Assembly: GCA_963674475.2 (NCBI GenBank)
Contig: CAXXFQ010000008.1
Location: 558,001-622,000 of the forward strand
From: CAXXFQ01 sp963674475
GTDB taxonomy: Bacteria > Planctomycetota > Planctomycetia > Pirellulales > Thermoguttaceae
Reading direction: 5' to 3'
Length of the DNA stretch: 64,000 nucleotides
Shown here piece after piece: positions 14,035-22,833 of the stretch. Position 1 is the stretch's first letter. Each line of letters begins with the position of its first letter. The notes beneath the pieces were generated by a model. The model worked only from the letters and a program-made list of their open reading frames with translations. It ran no database searches and was not told the DNA's origin. The position numbers and the translations under genes are program-made.

Positions 14035-16827
14035 ATGAGTTCGATTATCGGCGTTCCCAGCGGTCGGGTGAGTAACATCTTTGTCCAACAAAAGATGTTG
14101 AGCGAGGTCCAGCAGGATCAGACCGAACTGTATAAAACCCAAATGCAGATCGCCTCGGGCAAGCGGTTTCAATCGCCCAGCGCCGATCCGCTTTCGGCGG
14201 CTCGGGTTTGCGATTTGCAACGTCAGATTGAGATGAAAACTCAATTTCAGGCCAGTATCGAAGCCAATAATACGTTTCTCAGTATGACCGATTCGACGTT
14301 GATGAGCGTGTTTGATTTGGTGACTGAGGCACGCGGCACGGGGTTGACCGGCGTCGACGTTACCTGTAGCGATGCCCAGCGGCAAGGTCTGGCTCAGCAA
14401 GTGCAGCAGACGATCGGCGAGATGATGAATCTGTCGAACTATCAAGTCGGAGGACGTTATCTGTTTGCCGGATCGCAAACGAACGTTTGCCCCTACGAGG
14501 AAACCGAAAACGGGTATATCGAATTTTGCGGAAATAACGAGACGCTGCAAAGTTATTGCGACCAAGGGCTTGTCTTCGACACGAATGTCAGCGGAGGAGA
14601 GATTTTTGGCGGTTTTTCTTCAAAGACCGAAGGAACGACCGATGTCGATCCGAATTTGACCTTCGATACGAAACTCGCCGATCTCCACGCAGGGGACGGC
14701 GTCGAGCCGGGAAGCATCGAAATCGGCAATGGAAAGAATTATCGAATCGTCGATCTCAGCAGTTGCGAAACGATCGGCGATGTGACGCAAACGATCAAGG
14801 AAAACGCGCCGGAAGGTTCGCGGATCGAGTTGGAAATTCGACCGGACGGTTTGGCCATGCGTCTGATTCCTACCGCGGCGTATGCCATGAATTTTTCGAT
14901 CAACGAAGTGGCCGGAGGAACCACGGCGGCCGATTTGGGCATTTTGGCCGAGAAGGGGGTCGGCTCCGCCTGGCTCGAGGGAACCGATCTGGACCCGCAG
15001 TTGACGAAGACGACTCAAATCGAAGAGACGTTTGGCTCGAAGGCGCAGGTCTATTATCATTCGGAATCGAACGATGCCGGTTTGATTTTTCGTGCCAAGA
15101 ACAACGGAGCCGGAAGTAATTGGATTCAAGTGGTCATCGAAGACACGGCCCCGGCGGCCGGGATGGAAACCGCTTCCTATTCGGACGAGACACGAACGTT
15201 GACCCTTTCGATCAAAGCGAACGAGACGACGGCCAGCTTGGCCCTTGAGGCGGTTAACGGGCTGGCCGGTTGTCCAATCGAGGCGGTCCTTGATCCGATC
15301 ACCGAACGCAACGGGGGAAAAGGAGCCATTTCCGTCACCCCACCCGGTGACCCCTTGATAACCATGCGTGGAACCGGCACCGAGTTGAATCAAACCAGCG
15401 GGCTCCAGATCTTCAATGACGGTCAGACGTATGAGATCGATTTCGAAAAGGCCGGCACCTACGAAGATATGCTTAACACGCTCAACGCGTCCAAGGCGAA
15501 GGTCTTTGCCGAGATTAACGACGACCATACCGGAATCAATATTCACTCGTGTGTCAGCGGTTGTGATTTTGCGGTCGGCGAGAACGGGGGGAATACGGCT
15601 GAAGCGCTGGGCATTCGAACCTTTGCGGGAACGACCGAGTTGGCTGGGATGAATTATGGGACCGGGGTCCAGATCGCCGAAGACGCCGAAGACTTTACCT
15701 TCACCATCGCCGATGGGACTGAAATCGTTGTCGATTTGGCGCACAAACTCGACGCCCATGGCCAGCCGGTTGCCGAAGAGGACGGCGGCGGCCCGGCCCA
15801 AACGATCCAAGATGTTCTCGATATCATCAATCGCACCCCGGAGAACTGGTTTCTCGATTCGGCCGACCTGCCGGTACTCGACGGTTATGGACGGCCGGTT
15901 CCCAAGGTCCTGGCCCAACTGAACGACGTAGGGAACGGGATCGAGTTGGTCGACCGGAGTTTTGGGGATGAGGATATGACCATCACGAGAGGGGAGCGAA
16001 GTCATGCGGCCTGGGATCTGGGGCTGGTTCCTGAAGGCGATCCGAAGGTCGTCGCCTCGGTAACGGCTGCCCCCGCAATCGGGATAGCCTCGCCTACGAG
16101 CACCATAACGGTTCCGTCGAATAACGGGCTCTTTTTTCGTGCAAACGAGTCGGGCGTTTTAGGGAACGCGACCATTCGTTACGAAGTTCTGGCCAACCCG
16201 GCTGCGGTTCCGAGGCTGGATTTCGACCTTGCTCAGGCGGAATTGACTTTTTACATTCAACCCGAAGGGGACCCGACCAATCCGGCAGCCCCGGCCGGAA
16301 CGACGGCGAACGACGTTCTCACCCTTTTGGAGAATGATCCCGAAGCGTCCCGTTACTTCTATGCCTATAATCTGGGAACCAGTACCGGCGATGGGGCGAT
16401 TCATCAGTTTGGCGAAACCTGGACCGAATATGGAACGAAGATGATCGGCAGTGCCGGGAACGTTTCCGCGGGACTCGACACGAATCCTCTGGAGACGGAA
16501 GGGATTTTTTCCTCATTGATTCGACTTCGCGAAGGGCTGGTCGAAGGGGATCTCGTCAAGACACAACACGCAACGGAAATGCTTTCTGATTCCCAGATGG
16601 AATTGGAATACGCTCAAGCCGATTTGGGAGCGAGAGGACAGGGGTTGGATCTGATCGGTAACCGGTTGAAGGAAGAGCAGATTCAGTTGGCCAGTTCGTT
16701 GTCACTGGAGATCGACGTTGATTTTGCCGAAGCGACCACTAAGATGACCGCCCAGATGACCGCCTATCAGGCCAGTCTCCAGACGATGGCGGCCATCTTT
16801 AGCCAGTCGATCTTGGATTATCTCTAA
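14035..16827 (+). CDS. flgL: Flagellar hook-associated protein 3 (FlgL), greatly enlarged
   Basis: 930 residues against about 300 in most FlgL proteins. The N-terminal flagellin-like helix (RVSNIFVQQKMLSEVQQDQTELYKTQMQIASGKRFQSPSADPLSAARV, then NYQVGGRYLFAGSQT) and the C-terminal helix (ETEGIFSSLIRLREGLVEGD...TAYQASLQTMAAIFSQSILDYL) are canonical. Between residues about 160 and 810 is a large insert with flagellin IN-like units (GSIEIGNGKNYRIVDLSS..TIGDVTQTIKENAPEGSRIELEI; later DFTFTIADGTEIVVDL..TIQDVLDIINRTPE). The insert probably forms surface domains. Start 14035 (MSSIIGVPSGRVSN) is preferred over an upstream TTG at 14020. The TAA stop abuts an inverted-repeat element. Confidence 0.92.
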   Translation: MSSIIGVPSGRVSNIFVQQKMLSEVQQDQTELYKTQMQIASGKRFQSPSADPLSAARVCDLQRQIEMKTQFQASIEANNTFLSMTDSTLMSVFDLVTEARGTGLTGVDVTCSDAQRQGLAQQVQQTIGEMMNLSNYQVGGRYLFAGSQTNVCPYEETENGYIEFCGNNETLQSYCDQGLVFDTNVSGGEIFGGFSSKTEGTTDVDPNLTFDTKLADLHAGDGVEPGSIEIGNGKNYRIVDLSSCETIGDVTQTIKENAPEGSRIELEIRPDGLAMRLIPTAAYAMNFSINEVAGGTTAADLGILAEKGVGSAWLEGTDLDPQLTKTTQIEETFGSKAQVYYHSESNDAGLIFRAKNNGAGSNWIQVVIEDTAPAAGMETASYSDETRTLTLSIKANETTASLALEAVNGLAGCPIEAVLDPITERNGGKGAISVTPPGDPLITMRGTGTELNQTSGLQIFNDGQTYEIDFEKAGTYEDMLNTLNASKAKVFAEINDDHTGINIHSCVSGCDFAVGENGGNTAEALGIRTFAGTTELAGMNYGTGVQIAEDAEDFTFTIADGTEIVVDLAHKLDAHGQPVAEEDGGGPAQTIQDVLDIINRTPENWFLDSADLPVLDGYGRPVPKVLAQLNDVGNGIELVDRSFGDEDMTITRGERSHAAWDLGLVPEGDPKVVASVTAAPAIGIASPTSTITVPSNNGLFFRANESGVLGNATIRYEVLANPAAVPRLDFDLAQAELTFYIQPEGDPTNPAAPAGTTANDVLTLLENDPEASRYFYAYNLGTSTGDGAIHQFGETWTEYGTKMIGSAGNVSAGLDTNPLETEGIFSSLIRLREGLVEGDLVKTQHATEMLSDSQMELEYAQADLGARGQGLDLIGNRLKEEQIQLASSLSLEIDVDFAEATTKMTAQMTAYQASLQTMAAIFSQSILDYL

Positions 16828-16980
16828 CAGTCTGTTGAAAAACTGGCTGCTAGGGGAAACAGGATGGTTCCCTCATAATCGGCGATCTAAGAAATCGCTG
16901 ATTACGTGAGGCTTGCAGCCACTTGTTGTCGCAATTGTCGAGGTGGAAAAAGAACCGGATGGACTTTTTCAACGGACTGC
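16827..16980. mobile_element. MITE-like inverted-repeat element, about 152 bp
   Basis: CAGTCTGTTGAAAAA (16828-16842) faces TTTTTCAACGGACTG (16965-16979): 15-bp terminal inverted repeats with one mismatch. Inside are further nested pairs (TGGCTGC/GCAGCCA; AATCGGCGAT/ATCGCTGATT with one mismatch; GGGAA/TTCCC), so the whole element can fold on itself. It encodes no protein. It sits exactly between the stop codons of two convergent genes, and TA flanks it on both sides, which would fit a TA target duplication. Confidence 0.65.
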
Positions 16981-18107
16981 TAGACCTGGGCTCGAAGGCC
17001 GTCGTTGTATTTCTGGAGGGGCGGATTTCCGAACCGACGGAAATATTCCGCATCGATCCAGACGCCGAAACTCGTGATATGGCGGATGCCACGTTGGGTG
17101 TACGTCTTGACGTCGTCAAGGAAAACCTCTTGATGCCACGGGATGGCTTTCAAGTTCTTTCGGTTCCAGCCGGCAAAACGGGACTCGTCCAGCCAGTACT
17201 CCAGGACCTGAGCGTCGTCGGCGCCGAAGCATTCGAGATTGGCGTCGAGCCAGTCGAGCGTTTCGCCGTGTTTGGGATGTTTCGGATTGCCGGAATGGGC
17301 CTCACGTCGGCTTAGTGGGGTATCGTAAAGTCGCCAGATCGGGGCGAATTCGAGAAAGACGCCCGGTTCCGGCTTGACCTTGGTCGGTGGGGCCAACGTG
17401 TTCAAATAGGCCAAGTGGGCCAGCTTCGCCCGCGGATCGATTTTTCTTAATGCCCGAAGGATCTCATTTTCCAACAAGAGCGCCTGGTCCGAATCAGAAA
17501 GTTCGCGACATTTCGGACACCGGCACATCGGTGCCCCGTCGTCGATCCAGTAAAAGTATCGGCCGGTGGTCGGCGGCAGAAGTTGGGCGTACTTGACCGC
17601 GTTTTCGCAGATTAACTCGATCGCGTTTTTCGAATGGACACAACAATTGAACTTGGCCACGCGCTGCCCCTTTTCGTCCATTCGGAACAGGGTCGGATCT
17701 TTTTTGAAAAGCGCACGCGGCAGAAGATCGCTCATCGAGTGGAGTTCGTGTTCGACTTCGATCTTGCGACGGCGACAACTTTCCAGAAACGCCTGTCCTC
17801 GATCGGTCTGGACGAAATCGACCACTTCGTGTGGATACATGTGAGTGCCGATCGTCGACAGTCCGGCCTGGTCGGCCAACTTGGCCCAGTCGACCGACGC
17901 GAGATCTTGCACCGAGACGACAATACCACGAGTCGAAAGCGGTTGGCCTTTTTCGGTCGCCTCTGCGGCGAGGGTTTGAGAGGAAAGCGACCAGGGCTTC
18001 GTCATCGAACCGCCCATCGCGAGCGCCGAGAAGGCGGCCGTTTTCAAAAGGTGTCGTCGAGAAAAGGCCGTTCGAGTAGGTGAAGAAACCGATTGGGCGG
18101 ACATCAA
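16980..18107 (-). CDS. Tat-exported DUF4838-like protein
   Basis: 375 residues. The N-terminus holds a twin-arginine signal (SRRHLLKTAAFSALAMGGS), so the protein is exported folded. The body contains FYWIDDGAPMCRCPKCRELSDSDQALLLENEILRALRKIDPRAKLAHLAYLNTL, characteristic of DUF4838-type glycosidase-like proteins with a Cys-x-Cys-x-x-Cys cluster, and a barrel-like pattern of conserved acids. Substrate unknown. The stop codon is formed at the border of the neighbouring inverted-repeat element, so the original C-terminus may have been altered by it. Confidence 0.75.
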   Translation of the reverse strand: MMSAQSVSSPTRTAFSRRHLLKTAAFSALAMGGSMTKPWSLSSQTLAAEATEKGQPLSTRGIVVSVQDLASVDWAKLADQAGLSTIGTHMYPHEVVDFVQTDRGQAFLESCRRRKIEVEHELHSMSDLLPRALFKKDPTLFRMDEKGQRVAKFNCCVHSKNAIELICENAVKYAQLLPPTTGRYFYWIDDGAPMCRCPKCRELSDSDQALLLENEILRALRKIDPRAKLAHLAYLNTLAPPTKVKPEPGVFLEFAPIWRLYDTPLSRREAHSGNPKHPKHGETLDWLDANLECFGADDAQVLEYWLDESRFAGWNRKNLKAIPWHQEVFLDDVKTYTQRGIRHITSFGVWIDAEYFRRFGNPPLQKYNDGLRAQV

Positions 18108-18225
18108 CGCACTCCTTCATTGATTTGGGGAGGGGCCATGGCGGGGGAGGGAATGATTACCCCCCCATTCTATTCGGAATGGGACCCAATCGCAAGAAAC
18201 CCGCTTCAATAAAATGAAAAAAGTT

Positions 18226-20367
18226 TTAAAATCGTTTCGATTCGGGAGACGGTTGTTGACTTTGTTCTTGCAAGAGGGCGTCGAGACTTCGCTTGGCCCG
18301 ATCGACCATCTTTTCGGCCCACGGTTTCGACCGGTACAGCTCGATGGCCGCGCGGTATTTTTGTTCGGCCAAGTAGGGGTCGGTTTTCTGGAGCCGGTCG
18401 GTTTGTTCCAACTCGGTGCGAATGAGATGAAGATGTTGTTTCTTCATCTCGGCCAAATCCCATTGAAGCTTTTCCAATTGTCGCTTGGCCAGTTTCAGAC
18501 ACCCGTGGGATGAATTCGACGAAAGGGAAGTGTTCCCATAGAACTGCAACATGGCCTGTAAACGACGGATCCCCGCTTCCGGTTCGATCCACGCGGCGTT
18601 GGCTGTTTCGTAATAAAGTTGGTCGAGCGGAGGTAACCGACCTTGATCGCCCAATCCTCTTGCCCGCAATTCGAATCGTCGTTGCATTCGATACAGCTTG
18701 ATTTCCTCCAGGTATCCTTGGAAGGTCGCGCTTCGCGAATCGTTCGGAAAACGAAGAAGGAAATTTTGAAGGTCTTTTTCGGCTTCGATCAACGAGCCGA
18801 TGGTTCTCGGAGCGGTTTGCGTGATGATATCTCGAAAAAGTTCGTTGGCCGTGGGCGGCTGGAGTATTTTCCAAATCGACGCGCCGAGCGCGAAAAGGCA
18901 GAAAATCAAGATCCAAGTTTGAATCGAAATGAGCGGGGAGCGAGGCGGTTTGGCTTCGCGTTTTCGGTCGAGATCCTCTTCCGCCACCAGGGTGAAATGG
19001 TTCCCCGGATGGTCGACCGTCGGCTCCTCGCTTAAAGAATTATTGTTTTGCGAGTCAGCTTCGGAAAGGCTTTCGGAGGACACTCCGGTCTCCGAGGGGA
19101 CGAGGCTTAAATCTTCCGACGCCGACGAGGTCGCCTTCTCGCTTGCGGACGATTGTTTCTCTTCCCCCGGCAATGCTTCCTTCGTCGCCAAAGGGGCCGT
19201 CACCTCGGGGGAGTCCTTTTCAAGGCGGCGATTTTTGACGGGATTCGCTTTGGCTGCAAGGGGGCCATCGACCGGTTTTGGTTTGTCGTCATCGCCGGAC
19301 GGGTCGGCATCGCCGGACGCGTCGGCCGGTGCGGTTTGGTGCTCGATGGTCGCTTCATGGAAAGTGGCTGCCCGGGCCGGAAAACCGCCGTTCCAATCGG
19401 AGGGACGCAATCCCTGGGGAACGGCCCGCGTTTCGTCGAGTTCCTCGGGGGCCGCACGATTCGCTTTTGGATCGACGGGGCCGACTTTGAAGTCGCTTTC
19501 CTCATGGAGAGCGGTTTTTTCCTCAGAATCTTTCGAGTGGATTTGCTGCGAAAGACCGTGTTCAAGGGCGTCGAACCGACGTTCTAAAAGCCGCGCCCCG
19601 GGGACCCGTCGCGCTGGATCTTTTTCAAGAAGTTGGTCGATCAAAAGCGCCAACTCTTCCGGGAGACCCGGGATCAGGCGATCCAAACGAATCGGGCGTT
19701 GGGTCCGCAAAAGGTCCAACAGTTTGGGCAGCGATTTCGCTCGAAACGGAGAACCGCCCGAAAGCATCGCGTAGAAAACGCCTCCCAAACTATAAAGGTC
19801 GCTCCGTGGTCCGATCGTCTTGGCCTGGGCCTGTTCCGGCGACATGTATTCGATGGTTCCGATGACATGCCCGACGCCGGTCATTCGCGAGTGGCCGAAA
19901 AATTGGGCGATTCCAAAATCGGTAAGTTTGACTTCGCCCGTGTTCGAAAGAAGCAGGTTGGCCGGTTTGAGGTCTCGATGGATCACGCCGCGGTCGTGGG
20001 CGTGGCGAAGGGCACGGCAGATTTGGGGGGCCAACCGAAGTACCTCACTCCATTCGAACGGCCCCTGTTGCTTGAGCTTCTGTTCGAGGCTTTGCCCTTC
20101 GACCAGTTCCATCGCGTAAAAGAGTTGGCCGTCTTGTTCGCCGAACCCGAAGAGCCGCACAATACCCGGATGTCGAAGGTGTCGGAGCGTTTCGATTTCG
20201 GCGGAAAAACGTTGCCGGAAGTCCGAGTCCTGTTCGAAATCGGCCGAGAGCGCTTTGATGGCGGCCGGTTCGCCCGTTTCGTTGTTGACCCCTTCATAGA
20301 CCGTGCCCATCCCTCCGCGTCCGAGGAGTCGTACCAGTCGATAAGGGCCGAGGTTTTTCGGTTGCAT
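18226..20367 (-). CDS. Membrane Ser/Thr protein kinase (Pkn type)
   Basis: 713 residues. The N-terminal kinase domain (about 8-275) has the glycine loop GRGGMG (16-21), Lys38 (AAIKAL), HRDLKPAN (130-137), DFG (150-152) and SPEQ (176-179), so it should be active. A long Ser/Glu/Ala-rich linker (about 280-490) follows, then one membrane helix (about 500-525, TWILIFCLFALGASIW) and a helical extracytoplasmic domain with repeat-like segments. Receptor-like kinases of this layout are numerous in planctomycetes. It is a single gene; ligand and targets are unknown. Confidence 0.92.
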   Translation of the reverse strand: MQPKNLGPYRLVRLLGRGGMGTVYEGVNNETGEPAAIKALSADFEQDSDFRQRFSAEIETLRHLRHPGIVRLFGFGEQDGQLFYAMELVEGQSLEQKLKQQGPFEWSEVLRLAPQICRALRHAHDRGVIHRDLKPANLLLSNTGEVKLTDFGIAQFFGHSRMTGVGHVIGTIEYMSPEQAQAKTIGPRSDLYSLGGVFYAMLSGGSPFRAKSLPKLLDLLRTQRPIRLDRLIPGLPEELALLIDQLLEKDPARRVPGARLLERRFDALEHGLSQQIHSKDSEEKTALHEESDFKVGPVDPKANRAAPEELDETRAVPQGLRPSDWNGGFPARAATFHEATIEHQTAPADASGDADPSGDDDKPKPVDGPLAAKANPVKNRRLEKDSPEVTAPLATKEALPGEEKQSSASEKATSSASEDLSLVPSETGVSSESLSEADSQNNNSLSEEPTVDHPGNHFTLVAEEDLDRKREAKPPRSPLISIQTWILIFCLFALGASIWKILQPPTANELFRDIITQTAPRTIGSLIEAEKDLQNFLLRFPNDSRSATFQGYLEEIKLYRMQRRFELRARGLGDQGRLPPLDQLYYETANAAWIEPEAGIRRLQAMLQFYGNTSLSSNSSHGCLKLAKRQLEKLQWDLAEMKKQHLHLIRTELEQTDRLQKTDPYLAEQKYRAAIELYRSKPWAEKMVDRAKRSLDALLQEQSQQPSPESKRF

Positions 20368-20970
20368 CGATTTTCGGTCAAAAGGAATCGAGTGAGGGGG
20401 AGTTCATCCAGTGCGCGGTCCCGCTTTGTCGGCAATCACCGACCCGCTTTCCGGCTCAATCAGACGACTTCTGTTATTTTAATCGAAACCGAGGCCGACT
20501 GAAACTCCTAAGATCCTCTTTTTCAACAGGCTGTTAAATCGACCCTACAGCAGGGAGGACGCCGATTTCTTCAAAAGAGTCAGGTGACGATCTTTCCGAC
20601 GCACGGCTTTCGGGCCCTTCTTGCCGATTTCGGGGATGGTTTCACTTGAGATTTGCGTTTTCACGATCGGCGAGCGATTCCACCGTGGTGGTTACAACGG
20701 CTCATTTCTTAATGACGTAAGGCGTTTCCCCGTTTCCCCTTTATGTCGCGTGGAAGTGACAAAAGTTATCTTGCCATGGAGATCGACGAGAAGGAGTGAA
20801 ATTAATGGTTGTAGCGAATCTTTCCGTCCTCATTTTTTTTGCTTCGGATTTTTAACCTAAACTTGATGAAAGGTGCGGATGGTCCGTTCGGATTTTCCAA
20901 AAAAGGTTGGAAAAAAGGTTCCTTGTCGATCTGGGTAAATCGTCTGAGATAAAAATCATGAAGGTAAGTG
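20368..20970. other. Intergenic region, 603 bp, with one TTTTTCAACAGGCTGTT motif
   Basis: The region separates the divergent kinase and CheY genes and must hold both promoters. At 20519-20535 lies TTTTTCAACAGGCTGTT, a solitary copy of the terminal repeat of the element at 16827-16980. Nothing else could be supported. Confidence 0.5.
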
Positions 20971-21366
20971 ATGACGAAGACGTTAGTAATCGCTGATGAT
21001 TCCATGCTGATGCGTCGAATGATTTCCGACACGGTTCACAACGCCGAGTGGGAAGTGGTGGGGGAAGCGGCCGACGGCCAGAGCGCGTTTGAGCTGTTTG
21101 AGCAGTTGCGGCCTGATTTGATGACGATGGATATCGTCATGCCCGGCACGGATGGGTTGCAGGCGCTCGAAAAAATCATGGAACTTGATCCGGAAGCCAA
21201 AATCCTGGTTGTCAGCGCATTGAACCAGACCAAGGTCATTTCCGAGGCGATTCGCAAAGGGGCACGCGACTTCATCTCCAAGCCGTTCCTGCCCGAGCAA
21301 TTGATCGAGACGCTGGAAAGTTGCTACTTGGAAGCGTCATTAATCAAAGAGGCCCTTTCTCTTTAG
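20971..21366 (+). CDS. cheY: CheY-like response regulator
   Basis: 131 residues, a single receiver domain with no output domain. The phosphorylation site is complete: Asp9-Asp10 (IADDSM), Asp54 in MTMDIVMPG, the switch Ser82 (VVSALN) and Lys104 (FISKPF). It begins MTKTLVIADDSMLMRRMI, a CheY-type N-terminus typical of motility regulators that act on the flagellar switch. A GTG directly upstream (20968) is an alternative start. It lies between the flagellar cluster and the flagellin gene, which fits chemotaxis. Confidence 0.88.
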   Translation: MTKTLVIADDSMLMRRMISDTVHNAEWEVVGEAADGQSAFELFEQLRPDLMTMDIVMPGTDGLQALEKIMELDPEAKILVVSALNQTKVISEAIRKGARDFISKPFLPEQLIETLESCYLEASLIKEALSL

Positions 21367-21435
21367 CGTTTCAAGCCGATTCTGGCTTGCGTTCGGGATG
21401 ACTTCTAAAAAGATCGATCTATCTTTATGTCCTCA

Positions 21436-21497
21436 GGCGGCTTGCGGACTGTTGAAAAAGGCTTGCATGTTTTTTCAACGGGCGACTTAGGCCGCCG
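21436..21497. terminator. Bidirectional hairpin between cheY and the next gene
   Basis: GTTGAAAAA (21451-21459) pairs with TTTTTCAAC (21471-21479). An outer pair GGCGGC/GCCGCC encloses it, the right half lying in the end of the minus-strand gene. The motif GGACTGTTGAAAAA is the same as the end of the element at 16827. Confidence 0.6.
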
Positions 21498-22104
21498 GGC
21501 GCAGACCGGCTTTTTGGCGGAGCTGGTTGAGTTCTTCCGCGTCGAACCGGCGCCAGACGGATTTTCCGCCCTCGGTTTGTTCCTCGAAAACCTGTGACCC
21601 GGCGTGCAGGACGCGGGGCAGGAAGAACGAGGCCCGATCGGACCAGTTTCGTTTCTGCTCGGCCGAGATGACCACGAGATCGAATTGGCCCAGATGATTG
21701 GCGTATTGCGCCAGGGCCGAGACCGGATCGCCGGGGATCAGTCGGATTTGGGCCTGTGTCGCTTTCAGTAGTCGATGGGCCAGCATGAGTGTGATGCCGG
21801 GGCCGTCGGCCGAGTTTCGCGATTCGAACGGATCGATGCCGACGAACTCGATCTTTTCGTCGGTCGCCGCGGCGAGACGGGCCAGTTCGACCATTCGGGT
21901 GGCACGCTGCCCGGTGCCCAGGCCGAAGAGGAGCATTCGTCGACAGTCGCCTTCTCGGATCGCTTGGAAAAGGGGCCGATCGGCGGCCGGTTTGAGGAAG
22001 TTGGTGTAGTAAGCGATTTTGAGTCGATCTCGAACGGACAAGATATTCTCCTCCTTGCTCGATTCTGTGCTTGGCCGAACCTCGATAATCGTTTTATTCG
22101 GCAC
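21487..22104 (-). CDS. Rossmann-fold (methyltransferase-like) hypothetical protein
   Basis: 205 residues. RMLLFGLGTGQRATRMVELA looks like motif I of class I SAM-dependent methyltransferases (G-x-G-x-G). EFVGIDPFESR supplies the acid at the end of strand beta-2, and FDLVVISAEQK matches the beta-4 region. It is shorter than most enzymes of that class. The substrate and even the activity are uncertain. The gene is monocistronic, convergent with cheY. Confidence 0.6.
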   Translation of the reverse strand: MPNKTIIEVRPSTESSKEENILSVRDRLKIAYYTNFLKPAADRPLFQAIREGDCRRMLLFGLGTGQRATRMVELARLAAATDEKIEFVGIDPFESRNSADGPGITLMLAHRLLKATQAQIRLIPGDPVSALAQYANHLGQFDLVVISAEQKRNWSDRASFFLPRVLHAGSQVFEEQTEGGKSVWRRFDAEELNQLRQKAGLRPAA

Positions 22105-22833
22105 TATCTCTATTTTCGGAAAACCATCCGTGTCGAGTTTAGATTCCTCTTGGGAAAACGTTCGTCTTTTGAAAACGGCGGTGATCTTTTGGAGTGGCGA
22201 ACGGTATCCTGGCGAAAATTAACGTGGTCTTGAAAAAAGGGAGGCCGTTTTTGACGGTAAAGGCTTGGGGCGCCGAGCTATATCCTTCGAGCAGGGGGGC
22301 GTTTTTTCTCTCTTTTTCCTTCTTTTTCTCATTCGGGAATCGTGACAATCCCGTCTTCTTGCAGAACTGGCCCGATCGATACCTGTGAATCTGTAGCGGT
22401 TATGCCGGTTATTCTGTCCGTACGGAGGCGCTCCCCCCCATAATTCCGATTTTAGGGGGGGGTTAGTCCCTTTAATCGTCGAAAACGATTGAAGATACCG
22501 ATTCGGAGACGAGGCAGCCATTTTCCCATATTACCTAAAGTGTTTATTCTGTGATGGCGATCTAGTTTGATAGACGCTTTGAGCAGAGGGGGTTATGGGG
22601 CAATTTTCCCGTGTCTGTGGGGAAAGAGAAGGAAATTTTTCGCAGTGTTGAAAAAAAGTAACCTACATTTTTTCAACGTTAAAAACCATCGTACAAGTTT
22701 TGTCGCTTAGCCGGGGGGGTCAATAGCCCTAACATTCCTGGTCTGCGGCCAAGCTGGTCCGGAAATCTTCCTGTGATGCTAGATGCCGAACGAGCTTGGA
22801 TGTACCTAAAATTGTGAAGGAGGGGTGTCTCCC
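22105..22833. other. Intergenic region upstream of the flagellin gene, 729 bp
   Basis: It holds a C-run/G-run hairpin (about 22433-22462, with eight G), a perfect inverted repeat GTTGAAAAAA (22647-22656) against TTTTTTCAAC (22668-22677), and a seven-G run near 22713. No convincing sigma-28 or sigma-54 promoter was found for the flagellin gene. Segments TACCTGTGA, TGTAGCG and TGTCCGT at 22380-22421 recur in the same order at 60239-60304. Confidence 0.5.

Noticed and set aside
22560..22833. Sigma-28 or sigma-54 promoter of fliC
   Set aside because: Candidates such as GCCGAACG near 22786 have no matching -35 TAAA, and TGGTCTGC...AAGCT has the GG-GC distance one base too long.
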